DNA of 64,000 nucleotides, taken from Manis javanica. Taxonomy: Eukaryota > Chordata > Mammalia > Pholidota > Manidae. The DNA lies in assembly GCF_040802235.1 (NCBI RefSeq), contig NC_133158.1, positions 166,133,401-166,197,400 of the forward strand. The letters run 5' to 3'. Positions 34,580 through 60,784 of this stretch are shown in pieces. The notes below the pieces were generated by a model. The model searched no databases. It had not been told where the DNA came from and saw nothing but the letters and a program-made list of their open reading frames with translations. The position numbers were made by a program, and so were the translations under genes. The number at the start of each line of letters is the position of its first letter. Positions within the stretch are counted from its first letter, which is position 1.

Positions 34580-34865
34580 TTTCCGTCCCGCCTCCACGCT
34601 GAGCAGTCTTTGGACTACATCACACAATCCCTTATTGATGGACAGTTAGGCTATCTTTTGCTGCACATATACTTTACTGGTGTGAGGATGCTTCTGGAAA
34701 GTAAATTCCTACAAGTCGAATTGCTGGGTCAAAGGGTATGTGCACGTCATATTTTGATGACTATGGCCAAATTGCCATCCAAGGGAGGTTGTACCAATTT
34801 ATTGTCCAAGCCCAAAGTATAAGAATTGTCTACTTCTCCACAGGTTCTCGACGCATTTTTTTTCA
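34580..34865 (-). mobile_element. Old LINE-1 ORF2 fragment
   Basis: 'cccttattgatggacagtta', TTCCTACAAGTCGAATTGCTGG and 'gtcaaagggtatgtgcacgt' are antisense L1 ORF2 landmarks. They explain the 167-codon + frame at 34319-34822, which is therefore not a gene. Confidence 0.7.
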
Positions 34866-35849
34866 CAAGTTTTATGAAAAAGGAAAACAGAAATAACAGG
34901 AGAAAAACTAAAATCGAAGTGTGATAAATGGGACAAATTGGAGTCATTAATTTTTATTAACTAAATATGGAACAAGGCTCTGCTATTTGTTGGCTTTGAT
35001 ATGGATTTACCGGGGCATTTTCCTAGTGTAATATACAAACAAAACTCCTGGTTTGGGCAGCAGTGTCCCTGACTGATCAGTTTTGGCTCCTGTCAGTATA
35101 AACTTAGATAATGTCTCCCTCTGAGATTGTGTGGCTCTCTAAAAGCACTCAGCAGTTAGCTTATCGGATTCCAACTTCATCTGGAGGACATGACACTGAT
35201 AAATATCAAACCAAATGTACACTGAATAATTATTTACTTTGGAAACTTTCCAGTTTGGGTCATTTTTGTCTTTCCTACTGCTGTTTTAAGCATTGGAAAG
35301 ACAGAGTGTTTCAGGAAAGGAAGTCTTAGAGACCAGACGTAGCTCTCATCCACACAAACACCCCTCCAAATTCTGGAATCCTTTCAATAATCAGTCAGCT
35401 TCTGTCTGAATATTTTCACAGAGAAACACTTGTTTCATTAGGGTAGATAGTTCCATTGTTAAACAGTTCTAGAGGTTAGAAATTACGCTGCACATTGAGT
35501 TGAGATCAGAAATCTCTTTCTCTATACCTCCATCCAATGAATGCTTCCTCATCTGCCTTGGGGAGCAACAAGGAAAAGGCTTTGATCCTTGTAAACAGCT
35601 CCCGTCTCCCATCGCTTCCTCTTCTCTAGGCTGACGGGTTTCTTTTGCATCATTCCTTTTTCCCAGGAATTGATTTACCAACCCACTGATTCTACTCCCT
35701 TGAACATATTCCTATTTTAAGATTCAAAAAGATGTCAAGCATGAGGTCACTCAGCCCGTTTCTCTGCTGATCCCCACATGGGAGTAGCGTACTTTTAGGA
35801 TCATTGACTGAGGATATGCATGACAAAGAGCTGGTGTGAATTCAGGTAT
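34866..35849. other. Intergenic, nothing recognised
   Basis: No gene or repeat was recognised. Confidence 0.4.
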
Positions 35850-36345
35850 GTTTTGACAATGTTCATGGCAGCCTAATTCCTAATAGTCAAAAGCTTGAAG
35901 CCATCCTAATGTCCATCGATGAATGAATGGATGAACAAACTGTGGTAGACACACACGATGAAAGTAATTCAGCCTTAAGAGGGAAGGCTCTTCTGATGCA
36001 TACCACATTACAGATTAACCTTGAAGATATTATGCTAGGTGAAATTAGCCAGACACAAAAGGCCCAATATTGTATGATTTCACTTACATGAAATATATAG
36101 AGCAGTCAAATTTATAGAGACATGAAGCAGAATGGTGTTTTCCAGGGGCTGAGGGGAAGGGAGGAATGGTAAGTTATTATTTAATGGGTATAGGGTTTCA
36201 GCTTGGGAAGATGAAAAATTTCTGGAGGTGGATGATGATGATGGTCACATAATAATGTGAATGTCCTTCATGCCGCTAACCTGCATACTTAAAAATGGCT
36301 AAAATGGCACATTTCATATTATGTATATTTTACTACAATAAAACA
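35850..36345 (+). mobile_element. Old LINE-1 3' part
   Basis: 'cctaatgtccatcgatgaat', 'gcctaattcctaatagtcaa', 'ggtgaaattagccagacaca', 'tatgatttcacttacatgaa' and 'tatgtatattttactacaat' are, in sense order, the ORF2 end and 3' UTR of an L1M. Confidence 0.82.
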
Positions 36346-37837
36346 AATCATAGTTGATCAATCACATCAGCATCTCTAAACATTTGAAAAATAATTGTAC
36401 ATGTATCTGAGACCTATTATCATACACTTTACAGTTAGTTTTGGCTCCCTGAAATCTTATCCCCCAGTAAGCCTCTGGGCACCATGTGTACTATGTGCCA
36501 TTTGTACTGTTTCCAAGTTGATTAGACCGAGAATGAGCAGCTAACCTGAGCCGAACTCTTCAGACGCTCACGGCTGCAATGTTGGGATTTGGTTTCGGGA
36601 ACTTCGTGTTAGCCTCTGTGTAGGGCTAAAACTGAGAGGCTATATGGTTGGACTCTCTGAGGCAGCCATCTTCCATGTTCATTCATTAATTTTTAAAATA
36701 ATTTCTATATAATTTTCATGTAACACTGTTTACCTGTGTGCCAGGCACTGTTAAAGGTGCTGGGATTCCACCTCTCCCTGCCCCCTGGAGAAGCAGAGCA
36801 AGCCTGACTGCAAAGATATTATTTCTAAAGTTGTCTCTAATATTTTTGTTACCTCTAGTATTTTGTGGACTCTTCTCTCCTAAATGCACTACACAGGATA
36901 CCATGGTTTTAGCACATTTAACTTTCCCTTCTAAAACATTTTTTTAGTGCATTTTTCAGCACCTGCACCAGCACAATTGCTCATTGAGAGCTTGGTTGAC
37001 TATGACAGGATATTAGAAAGATTTTACTTGTAACAATGACTGTGACAAGAGTACCGAGCTCACTCACAGAAGTTCCGGGTTGTGTTCACCCACAAAGGAT
37101 GGTGGGGGTTTTGGTTTACCATCTGCAGCAGCACCGCCATGTGGCAAAATAGCAAATAATGTTTACAGTCCACTAAGTTGACCTGCGTAGAAATTACACT
37201 ATCCTTAAAAAAGTATTTTGTTAATTGGGGATGAGAGGAGACTCACATTATTTCAAAATCTGTACATGAAGGGAGACTTTTAAGTCTGTTCAAAATTGGG
37301 AAAAATCTGCATTTTCTTAAAGTGAGACAACACTCTGCTAAGGTCTCCATCCTGCTCTCCGAGCAGCTTCAAGTAACTCCTGGGAATTAGCCCCAGAGGA
37401 GACTTGATGGACAGACCACATCCTTCATGAGGTCTTCCCTGACTCCTCTCATGCAGTGCCAATTTTCTTTGTTCTCAAAAAACTACCTCTGATGTGGATT
37501 TCACAACATTAACAAATAAGCCTGCATGGTGCCTACGCTGTTCTAGGCACTGGAGATACAGATTGGACTAAAATTTTGGGCTTCACTTTTTGCCCTCTTT
37601 TTGTGATACATCTGTCTACTTTACACACTGTCAGTCCTCTGATAATAGGGACCCTCTCATCCCAACTTTCGTGGAACCTCATTTTCCACCCATGGAATTC
37701 CCCAGTAATAATTTCAAAACTCACTTGATTCAAGATGGCTGCATTTATTAGGACCACTGCTGTGTCAGTTTCCTGGTCAGATCAAAGCTGTGCCTGTCAA
37801 CCTTGGACAAAATGACATAAGTGGAAATTTCATTTTG
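36346..37837. other. Intergenic with MIR/L2-like scraps
   Basis: 'cctgtgtgccaggcactgtt' (about 36734) and 'ttctaggcactggagataca' (about 37541) are phrases common in MIR and L2 copies, but too short to assign. No gene was seen. Confidence 0.45.
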
Positions 37838-38322
37838 AATCTGTGGTAGGCTGAGTAATAGCCCTCCAAAGACGTCCACATGCTATTCCCCAGAATCTTT
37901 GAATATATTAATTTACATGCAAACGGTTTGTGGATGTGATTAAGTTAAGGGTCTAGTGATGGTGAGATTATCTGGATTGTCATGGTGGGCCCAACGTTAT
38001 CGCAAAAGTCCTTATAAAAGGGAGGTAGTAGAGTTAGAGTTAGAAGATATAGGAACGGAAGCAGCAGTCAGAGAGGGGAGAAGATGTTATGTGGCTGGCT
38101 TTGAAGATGGAGAAAGGGGCCATGAGCCAGGGAATGTAACTGAACTCTAGAAGCTGGAAAAGGTGAGGAAGTGGAGTCACCTCTAGAGCCTCCCAAACAA
38201 ATACAGGCCTGCCAGCACATTTTAGATTTCTGACCTGCAGAATTATTAGATAATACATTTGTGTTGCCATAAGCCACTACTTTTGTGGTAGTTTGTTACA
38301 GAAGCAACAGGAAACAAATATG
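37838..38322 (+). mobile_element. MLT1-type LTR
   Basis: It has the full MaLR LTR order: 'ctgtggtaggctgagtaata', 'tggatgtgattaagttaagg', 'gctggctttgaagatggaga', 'ctctagaagctggaaaaggt', 'gacctgcagaattattagat' and the end 'taagccactacttttgtggt' then TTTGTTACAGAAGCAACAG. The body is diverged, and no internal retroviral region is attached, so it is a solo LTR. Confidence 0.85.
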
Positions 38323-38619
38323 GATTTCTGTTTTCCCTTTAATCCACCCTCCCCACTGCCTATTCTTCCTGGTGTACAGAGCAGGACATCTCTACTTTGT
38401 TCCCTTATTTTTCCAAGTCATTGAGATGTCCTGTTTTTTGTTAACACAAGCCTGCTAACAGTGTTTCTCTAACAATCTTGTCTGACCATTGGCATTCTTT
38501 GGCATATGCTAGAGTCCCTGAGTTTTCTATGAGGATTTAAAATTACATATTTTCAGTTTCATGGTTAGCTAAAAAATTAATGCATATCAACTTATGACCC
38601 CAAAGTCAGCCTCATCCTC

Positions 38620-39105
38620 ATAAGAACACTAAAAGCATTCTCATTAAAGTCAGGAACAAGACAAGGATATCCATTAGTGCCACTTTCAGTGTTATTCTGG
38701 AGGTACTGGCTAATGTTATTTTACAAGATAAAAACAAAAGGGGAAAAAGAGTGGGACAAGTGGAGGTAAACTTGTGGTTATTTGCAAATGATATGAGTGT
38801 ATACTTGAAAGCCCAAGAGAAAACACTGAAAAACTATACAAATAATAAAGGAATTCAGTTAAGTGGCTGGGCACAACATTAATGTATAGTCATCAGTTAT
38901 AAACAATTATTTAGGACATATATAAATAATGGAAAAACATTCTATTTGCAGTAACAACAGAAATGATTAACTTAGAATTAAGGTAACAAGAAATATGCAA
39001 AGCCGATGTGAAGGAAACAGACAAAACTTGAAATAGAAGAAGGTATGTTGTGTTCTTTGATAGAAAGATTTACCAAGACAGCAATGTCAAAATAAAGCCT
39101 TATGT
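38620..39105 (+). mobile_element. Old LINE-1 ORF2 fragment
   Basis: 'agtcaggaacaagacaagga' is the degraded RT 'SGTRQG' coding region. 'gtggttatttgcaaatgata' covers the RT active-site region, with the FADD equivalent degraded to FAND. It is strongly diverged. Confidence 0.75.
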
Positions 39106-39441
39106 GCTTAAGACCAATGTAGTGGGACTTCTGTTACTGGCAACCAAATGAGATTGATTAGTCTTGTTTCATTTTCTCTTCTCTTCCTAACTTCATTCTC
39201 CATCCAGCCTCTATGTTGCCTTGTGGTGTCTCAAGAATTTCAGTCCTCATGGAGATTTGTCGACTCCTTACTGGTGGAAGGCAGGTCACAGGTTAAGTGA
39301 GGCCTGATCTCTGGGTAGTGAAGCCAAGCCCACCTTTGGGATGCCAAGGCATGGCAAGTGAGGACTCCCTGGGAGAAGTTGCCCTGTGCTACTTGTCCTG
39401 ACTGGCCATGGCAACTTCAGTCCTCCTTTGTCTCTATCTTG

Positions 39442-39505
39442 CTCTCTTTCTCTCTCTCTCCCCACTCCCACCCCACACCCCAACACACACACTCACTCAC
39501 TAAGG
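39442..39505. repeat. Pyrimidine-rich and (AC)n low-complexity tract
   Basis: CTCTCTTTCTCTCTCTCTC passes into CCCACACCCC and then 'aacacacacactcactcact'. It is simple-sequence DNA with no coding role. Confidence 0.85.
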
Positions 39506-39665
39506 AACACCCATTTCCACAATTTTCCATTTGGACCATCCTAGGTTTTATTACTTTGTTGATACAATGATTGCTACATAGTAAGGGTGATCTTCTCACG
39601 AGGATTCTAGCTAAAATAGCAATTTTTATTATCTTTAACAGGTCATGAGCTTATTCTGGGGTTTG

Positions 39666-42600
39666 ACACCTTTTTTTATTTTTTTTATTTTAGTATCATT
39701 AATCTACAATTACATAAGGAACATTATGTTTACTAGACTCCCCCCATCACCAAGTACCCCCCACAAACCCAATTAAAGACACTGTCCATCAGTGTAGCAA
39801 GATACTGTAGAATCACTACTTCTCTTCTCTGTGTTGCACAGCCCTCCCTGTGCTCCCCCTCCACATTATACATGCTAACTGTTATGCCCCCTTTCTTTTT
39901 CCCTGCCCTTATCCCTCCCTTCCCACCCATCCTCCCCAGTCCCTTTCCCTTTGGTTCCTGTTAGTCCATTCTTGGGTTCTGTGTTTCTGCTGCTGTTTTG
40001 TCCCTTCAGTTTTTTCTTTGTTCTTATACTCCACATATAAGTGAAATCATTTGGTACTTGTCTTTCTCCGCCTGGCTTATTTCACTGAGCATAATACCCT
40101 CTAGCTCCATCCATGTTGCTGCAAATGGTAGGATTGTTTTCTTCTTATGGCTGAATAATATTCCATTGTATATGTACCACATCTTCTTTATCCATTCATC
40201 TACTGATGAACACTTAGGTTGCTTCCATTTCTTGGCTATTGTAAATAGTTCTGCGAAAAACATAGGTGTGCATCTGTCTTTTTCAAATGGGGCTGCTGCA
40301 TTCTTAGGGTAAATTCCTAGAAGTAGAATTCCTGGGTCAAAAGGTATTTCTATTTTGAGCATTCTGAGGAACCTCCATACTACTTTCCACAATGGTTGAA
40401 CGAATTTACATTCCCACCAGCAGTGTAGGAGGGTTCCCCTTTCTCCACAACCTTGCCAACATTTGTTGTTGTCTGTCTTTTGGATGGTGGTGATCCTTAC
40501 TGGGGTGAGGTGATATCTCATTGTGGTTTTAATTTGCATTTCTCTGATGATGAGTGATGTGGAGCATCTTTTCATGTGTCTGTTGGACATTTGAATTTCT
40601 TCTTTGGAGAACTGTCTGTTCAGCTCGCTTGCCCATGTTTTAATTGGATTGTTTGCTTTTTGTTTGTTAAGATACATGAGCTCTTTATATATTTCGGATG
40701 TCAAGCCTTTATCAGATCTGTCATTTATGAATATATTCTCCCATACTGTAGGGTACCTTTTTGTTCTATTGATGGTGTCCTTTGCTGTACAGAAGCTTTT
40801 CAGCTTGATATAGTCCCACTTGTTCATTTTTGCTTTTGTTTCCCTTGCCCAGGGAGATATGTTCATGAAGAAGTTGCTCATGTTTATGTCCAAGAGATTT
40901 TTGCCTGTATTTTTTCTAAAAGTTTTATGGTTTCATGACTTACATTCAGATCTTTGATCCATTTCTAATTTACTTTTGTGTATGGGGTTAGACAATGATC
41001 CTGTTTCATTCTCTTACATGTAGCTGTCCAGTTTTGCCAACACCAAGCTGTTGAAGAGGCTGTCATTTCCCCATTGTATGTCCATATATTAATTGACCAT
41101 ATATGTTTGGGTTAATGTCTAGAGACTCTATTCTGTTCTCTGTGGCTCTGTTTTTGTGCCAGTACCAAATTGTCTTGATTACTGAGGCTTCGTAGTAGAG
41201 CTTGAAATTGGGGAGTGAGATCCCCCCTACTTTATTCTTTCTTCTCAGGATTGATTTGGCTATTTGGGGTCTTTTGTGGTTCCATGTGAATTTTAGAACT
41301 ATTTGTGCCAGTTCATTGAAGAATGCTGTTGGTATTTTGATATAGATTGCATTGAATCTGTAGATTGCTTTAGGCAGGATGGCCATTTTGACAATATTAA
41401 TTCTTCCTATCCATGTGCATGGGATGTGTTTCCATTTGTTAGTGTCCTCTTTAATTTCTCTTAAGAGTGTCTTGTAGTTTTCAGGGGATAGGTCTTTTAC
41501 TTCCTTGGTTAGGTTTCTTCCTAGGTATTTTATTCTTTTTGATGCTATTGTGAATGGAATTGTTTTCCTGATTTCTCTTTCTGTTAGTTCATTGTTAGTG
41601 TATAGGAAAGCCACAGATTTCTGTGTGTTCATTTTGTATCCTGCAACTTTGCTGAATTTCAATATTAGTTCTAGTAGTTTTGGAGTGGAGTCTTTCGGGT
41701 TTTTTATGTACAATATCATGTCATCTGCAAATAGTGACAGTTCAACTTTTTCTTTACCAATCTGGATTCCTTGTATTTCTTTGTTTTGTCTGATTACTGT
41801 GGCTAGCACCTCCAGTGTTATGTTGAAAAACAGTGGGGAGAGTGGGCATCCCTGTCTTGTTACCGATCTTAGAGGAAAAGCTTTCAGCTTCTTGCTGTTA
41901 AATATGATGTTGGCTGTGGGTTTGTCATATATGCTCTTTATTATGCTGAGGTACTTGCCCTCTATACCATTTTGTTGAGAGTTTTTATCATGAATGGATG
42001 TTGAATTTTGTCGAATGCTTTTTCAGCATCTATGGGGATGATTATGTGGTTTTTGTCCTTTTTCATGATGTGGTGGATGATGTTGACTGATTTTCGAATG
42101 TTGTACCATCTTTGCATCTCTGAGATGAATCCCACTTGGTCATGATGTATGATCCTTTTGATATATTTTTGAATTCAATTTGCTAATGTTTTGTTGAGTA
42201 TTTTTGCATCTATGTTCACCAGGGATATTGGTCTGTAATTTTCTTTTTTGGTGGGGTCTTTGACTGGTTTTGGTATTAGGGTGATGCTGGCTTCATAGAA
42301 TGAGTTTGGGAGTATTCCCTCCTCTTCTATTTTTTGGAAACTTTAAGGAGAATGGGTATTATGTCTTCTCTGTATTTCTGATAAAATTCTGAGGTAAATC
42401 CGTCTGCCCCAGGGGTTTTGCTATTGGGTAGTTTTTTGATTACTGCTTCAATTTCCTTGGTGGTAATTGGTCTGTTCAGATTTTCTGTTTCTTCCTTGGT
42501 TAGTCTTGGAAGGTTGTATTTTTCTAGGAAGTTGTCCATTTCTTCTAGGTTTTCCAGCTTGTTAGCATATAGGTTTTCATAGTATTCTCTAATAATTGTT

Positions 42601-42933
42601 TGTATTTCTGTGGGGTCTGTCGTGATTTTTCCTTTCTTGTTTCTGATTTTGTTGATGTATGTTAATTCTCTTTTTCACTTAATAAGTCTGGCTAGGGGCT
42701 TATCTATGTTGTTTATTTTCTCAAAGAACCAGCTCTTGGTTTCATTGATTTTTTTCTATTGTTTTATTCTTCTCAGTTTTATTTTATTTCTTCTCTGATC
42801 TTTATTATGTCCCTCCTTCTACTGACTTTAGGCCTCATTTGTTCTTCTTTTTCCAATTTCAATAATTGTGATGTTAGACTATTCATTCTTTTTTCTGTCT
42901 GTTCCTCAGACTTGTTCATTTCCTTGTTTTTGT
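39666..42933 (-). mobile_element. Younger LINE-1, 5'-truncated (about 3.3 kb)
   Basis: The minus-strand element has its 3' end at the left: a poly-T, then 'tatcattaatctacaattac' and a C-rich 3' UTR. ORF2 follows rightward in three main broken frames. 40024-40893 is the C-terminal region with a cysteine-bearing [20 protein letters not shown] motif. 41063-41809 starts just upstream of the intact reverse-transcriptase FADD motif (41720-41731). 42327-42539 is the [15 protein letters not shown] stretch upstream. The endonuclease domain and ORF1 are missing through 5' truncation. The same subfamily is seen at 32284, 42934 and 60785. Confidence 0.93.
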
Positions 42934-43245
42934 TTTTTGATACCATTAATGTACAATTACTTGGTTAGTAAACTCCCCCTATTATCAAGTCCCCCCTACA
43001 TACCTCATTACAGTCAGTATCCTTCAGCATAGTAAGATGCTGCAGAATCACTACTTGTCTTCTCTGTGTTGTACTGCCTTCCCCGTGCCCTCCCCCTACA
43101 TTATGTGTACTAATCATAATGCCCCTTTTTCCCCCTTATCCCTCCCTTCCCACCCATCCTTCCTAGTCCCTTTCCCTTTGGTAACTGTTAGTCCATTCTT
43201 GGGTTCTGTGAGTTTGCTGCTGTTTTGTTCCTTCAGTTTGACTGT
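42934..43245 (-). mobile_element. Second LINE-1 3' end abutting the previous one
   Basis: 'tgataccattaatgtacaat' after a T-rich run restarts the L1 3' UTR and continues to 'ctgctgttttgttccttcag', where it is truncated. Same orientation as the element to its left. The junction at the T-rich tract suggests that one L1 inserted into the other's A-tail. Confidence 0.88.
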
Positions 43246-44149
43246 AAGTTTTTAAAGTGTATTTAATTAGGTGTTAATAAAAGGCAATCTGTTACTTCTT
43301 GCCAGGCAGGTCATAGGTGTCTGACTTCCTTTGGGGCTTTGCTGTATGATAAAGGAAAAAGGGAAGAAGTCTACTTTCCTTTATTTTTAACTCTTTAGGG
43401 GTAAACATTTAGTGCAAATTATTTTTATGAAAAGTAGGACTTTAGGATTTGAATGAAAACCATATATTGCCTTTCTAGTGACAAAGTCAACCCGCAGCAC
43501 TGTCAGAACATAAGTGGGCACAGCCAATCGCACGTTCTCCGTTCCTCTCAGCTGATGGTTTCACTTTCTAATCCTAGACTGTAAACAGATCATTAAGATC
43601 TAGTGTGATGAGCATCCTGAGTGGGAAAGTATAGGTTCCTGTGGAAACAGGAGAGTCTGTTTCCATCAGGCTTGTTAGGGGGTGGGGGAGGGGTCTATAA
43701 GTTTTTGTGGAAGAAGTGACATTTTCAATAAAAGTGGAAATTGATTAGTCTTCAATTAGAGACCAGGGCCAGAATGGGAGAAGCAGCCCAGAACTGAAAA
43801 AGTGTGGCAGGATCTGAGATTTTAAATAAACTCATTGGTCTGGAGGTTGCAAAATATCATTCCATTTTGATTTCAATGTACAGCTCTTGTCACTTTCTGA
43901 TTATTTATTGTTTGCTTATTTCTTGTCTGTTTTCCTACCCCCAGTCCCTCACTCCGAACAGGAGCATTAGCCTGTTTCCTCAGCACCTGGCACATATGAC
44001 TGTCATCCTGTCCTGAGGGTCTGCCATGTGTCAGATCCTGTTCTCCTCCTTCACCACCACCCCTTCACCACCCCAACCTCCCCACTCTCTGCCCCCAACA
44101 CCATCCAAAACACACAAGATTCAGCTTCTTTTTTAATGGAGGCTCAAAT
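43246..44149. other. Intergenic, nothing recognised
   Basis: No coding similarity. The short frame 43804-44016 has no family resemblance. Confidence 0.4.
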
Positions 44150-44355
44150 GCTTCCTCCTCTGTGAAACCTCCCCGGCCTCCTTACCCCACCCCTCCCCTC
44201 AGAGTTAATTACTTCTTTGAGAGTTTTCACAACTATTGATCCACCCTTTAAGCATCAAGTTAATTCTGCATAGTTAGTTTCTTGTTCCCTTGTTTCTCTT
44301 CCCCACTTCTCATTGTTTTAAATCATATTAAGTATTTTTGTCTCTGGAAGCCTCT
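44150..44355 (+). repeat. L2 LINE fragment
   Basis: 'ctctgtgaaacctccccggc', AGAGTTAATTACTTCTTTG and 'gtctctggaagcctctcaac' are consistent with a diverged L2 3' region. Confidence 0.55.
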
Positions 44356-44449
44356 CAACACTTCGGGCAGAGTTTTATAAATAAAACAGGGCTCAAAAAT
44401 AATTTGAATAAATGAAATAGGGAGAGAAGGTCATGAACTCTTCTTCCGC

Positions 44450-44800
44450 TCTCCCCAAGTCCTCAGAGCAGTCTTTGAAAATCTGACTATATCACAGCCC
44501 TACTTAACCCTGTTGAAGGCCACTCTTTTTTCTCAGAAAGAATTCTAACTGCTATGTCCACTGGCTATGTCAGGACCCTGTGTGAATTTGCTTCCATCTA
44601 TCTTTGCAGCCATGTCCCTCCCTACACCCTATCTAGTAAAACTTGGCTGCTTATGGTGACCGTACAACGAAAAATGCGCTGTACTTAATACTACCAGGCT
44701 TCAGCTACTCCGTCTGTCTGGAATGTCCTTTCCATTTTCCTTGCCTGGCTCAGGTTCTGGCTTGACCTTCTCAAGCAGGCTTTCCTTCTTTGAATACAGG
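44450..44800 (+). repeat. L2 LINE fragment
   Basis: 'tgactatatcacagccctac', 'agccatgtccctccctacac' and 'tgtctggaatgtcctttcca' match the L2 coding-end order. It lies downstream of, and out of the usual L2 order with, the piece at 44150. Confidence 0.7.
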
Positions 44801-45550
44801 TCGTATTAAGAACTTTAAAAAATACTAAGTCCAGAAAAGTTTATGGTGCTCACCTCCATTTATGTGATTAAAAATGAAAACATGCTAAACTGTAAAATAT
44901 AATTCTTAAATGACACACAGCTTCTATGTATGCTAGATTCATAGTACCGTCAATTTATGATTTTCTCTCATTCATATTCTCTGCATGTACCCAATTGTGG
45001 ACGCCCTAAGCAGTCGGTTGGTTCAAACTCTCTTTCTCGGTAACTTGAACAGATTGCCAGGTCTGCCTTTTGCACTTGGGTGTGAAACCCCGAGGTGGCG
45101 CGAACTCCATCTTTGCCCGTGGAGCGCCGGACACACAATCGGCTCCAGACTTATTTTCTGAGTTGCAGTAAAATCTCTTCCTTTGCATTTCTTCTTTAAG
45201 GAGCCTTTCCTTCCTTGCCCAGGAAATACAACTGGCTCGCACCTATCAAGGGCTGGGAAAAGGGTGAAATAACCTTTGGCCGTGAAAGTTAGGACAAGTA
45301 GAGTCTAAATTATCTGACTGAATGATAAAATCAGCAGCTGAGATATCTCCCAAAAACCAGTGCGGTAGGCGGGGCCAGGGAGATTACTGACGCCGGAAGT
45401 CCTGTGGAGCACCTCCTCTTTAAGCCCCTCCCTCGGCAGTCGTCTAACTCAGCCTTGCAAGCTTCTCTGGCGGGCTCGGCTGAGATCTGCTTTTTCGGCG
45501 CTCGACTCGCTCGTGCTGCAACCGCCCTCGAAGGAGGGGCAAAGCTCAAG

Positions 45551-59737
<14,187 letters not shown>

Positions 59738-60329
59738 TAAATCAGTGACCATTTATGTTCAGAGGTGATGCTGCCAATGATACTTAGAGTAGTTAATCAG
59801 GAATAAGTAAAGTAATTTTAAGAGTAGATGTTGAGTTTTGATGCTTAATCTTAAATGAGAGATAATAAATTAGGTGAGACTTGTAGATGATACTTCTTTT
59901 GTGTTCTTTGAGCAGTGAACATACATACACTTGTTGCTATACTCATAACATTGTAAGTAAAAAGTTGACTATTTTAGATGTAAATGTAAACTAATGAATT
60001 CTCTTTTAAACAATTCCACACTGAGGTATTTAAATCGTATCAGCAACTATAGTCTTGTTACCTTGAAAGACTGTATGTACTCAGCAAAGTGTCTGGGAAC
60101 TACAACATTTTTTGAATTTATTTGGAGTTGCCCTTCAGAATTAGTGAAACTTTTAAATACTCTCTATGTTAGAAAATTTTTATTTTTGGAATGTTGGGGT
60201 TTAAATGGGAGGTGGTAAATGTGGTTCATGTCATTTGGAGCCAGATTTGGTGGAGAAACATGACTGTATTGAATGAAACTGACATTTCTTGTGTGACTTT
60301 AAAAATAGCTCAGAAAGCAATTTAAAAAG

Positions 60330-60784
60330 TTTGATTGAGATACACTGTAATATTCACCCTTTGAAAGGTTATAATTAAGTGGTGTTTTTGGGGGGTGGGG
60401 GTGGGGGAGTGTCTATTACAATTATGCAACAATCACTAATCTCTAATTTCAGAACATTTTTATTACCTTGAAAGAAACTTATACCTGTTATTGGTCATCC
60501 ACCAACCCGTGACAACCTCTTATCTACTTTCTATTTCTTTGGATTTGCCTGCTCTGGATGTTGTGTGCATATGAAATCATACATGTGTCCTTTGTATCTT
60601 GCTTTTTACTGTTTCAGAGTTCATCTGTGCTGTGGCACATACCAGTACCACATTCGTTTTTATGGTTGAATAATAATTCATTTTCTCGGTATACCACTTT
60701 ACTGTTTATCCATTTGTGTCTTGATGGACATTTGGGTTGTTTCCACCTTTTGGCTGTTACACAAGTAATGCTGCTGTAAACATT
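60330..60784 (-). mobile_element. Old LINE-1 3' fragment
   Basis: 'ttgagatacactgtaatatt', 'tctttggatttgcctgctct', 'tatggttgaataataattca' and 'tgatggacatttgggttgtt' are antisense L1 landmarks. The fragment is cut at 60784 by the younger L1 whose tail starts next. Confidence 0.8.
60390..60408 (+). other. U2SURP: G-rich tract, potential G-quadruplex
   Basis: GGGGGGTGGGGGTGGGGGA on the U2SURP sense strand within the old L1. It has enough G runs to form four tracts of three with short loops. Confidence 0.6.

Noticed and set aside
34319-34822. 167-codon + strand frame
   Set aside because: Its second half is antisense of an old L1 ORF2 fragment and the first half has no family resemblance.
41505-41978. 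157-codon + strand frame
   Set aside because: Antisense of L1 ORF2 reverse-transcriptase sequence.
45010-45060. B-box-like GGTTCAAACTC suggesting a tRNA gene
   Set aside because: No A box at the right distance and no cloverleaf can be formed.
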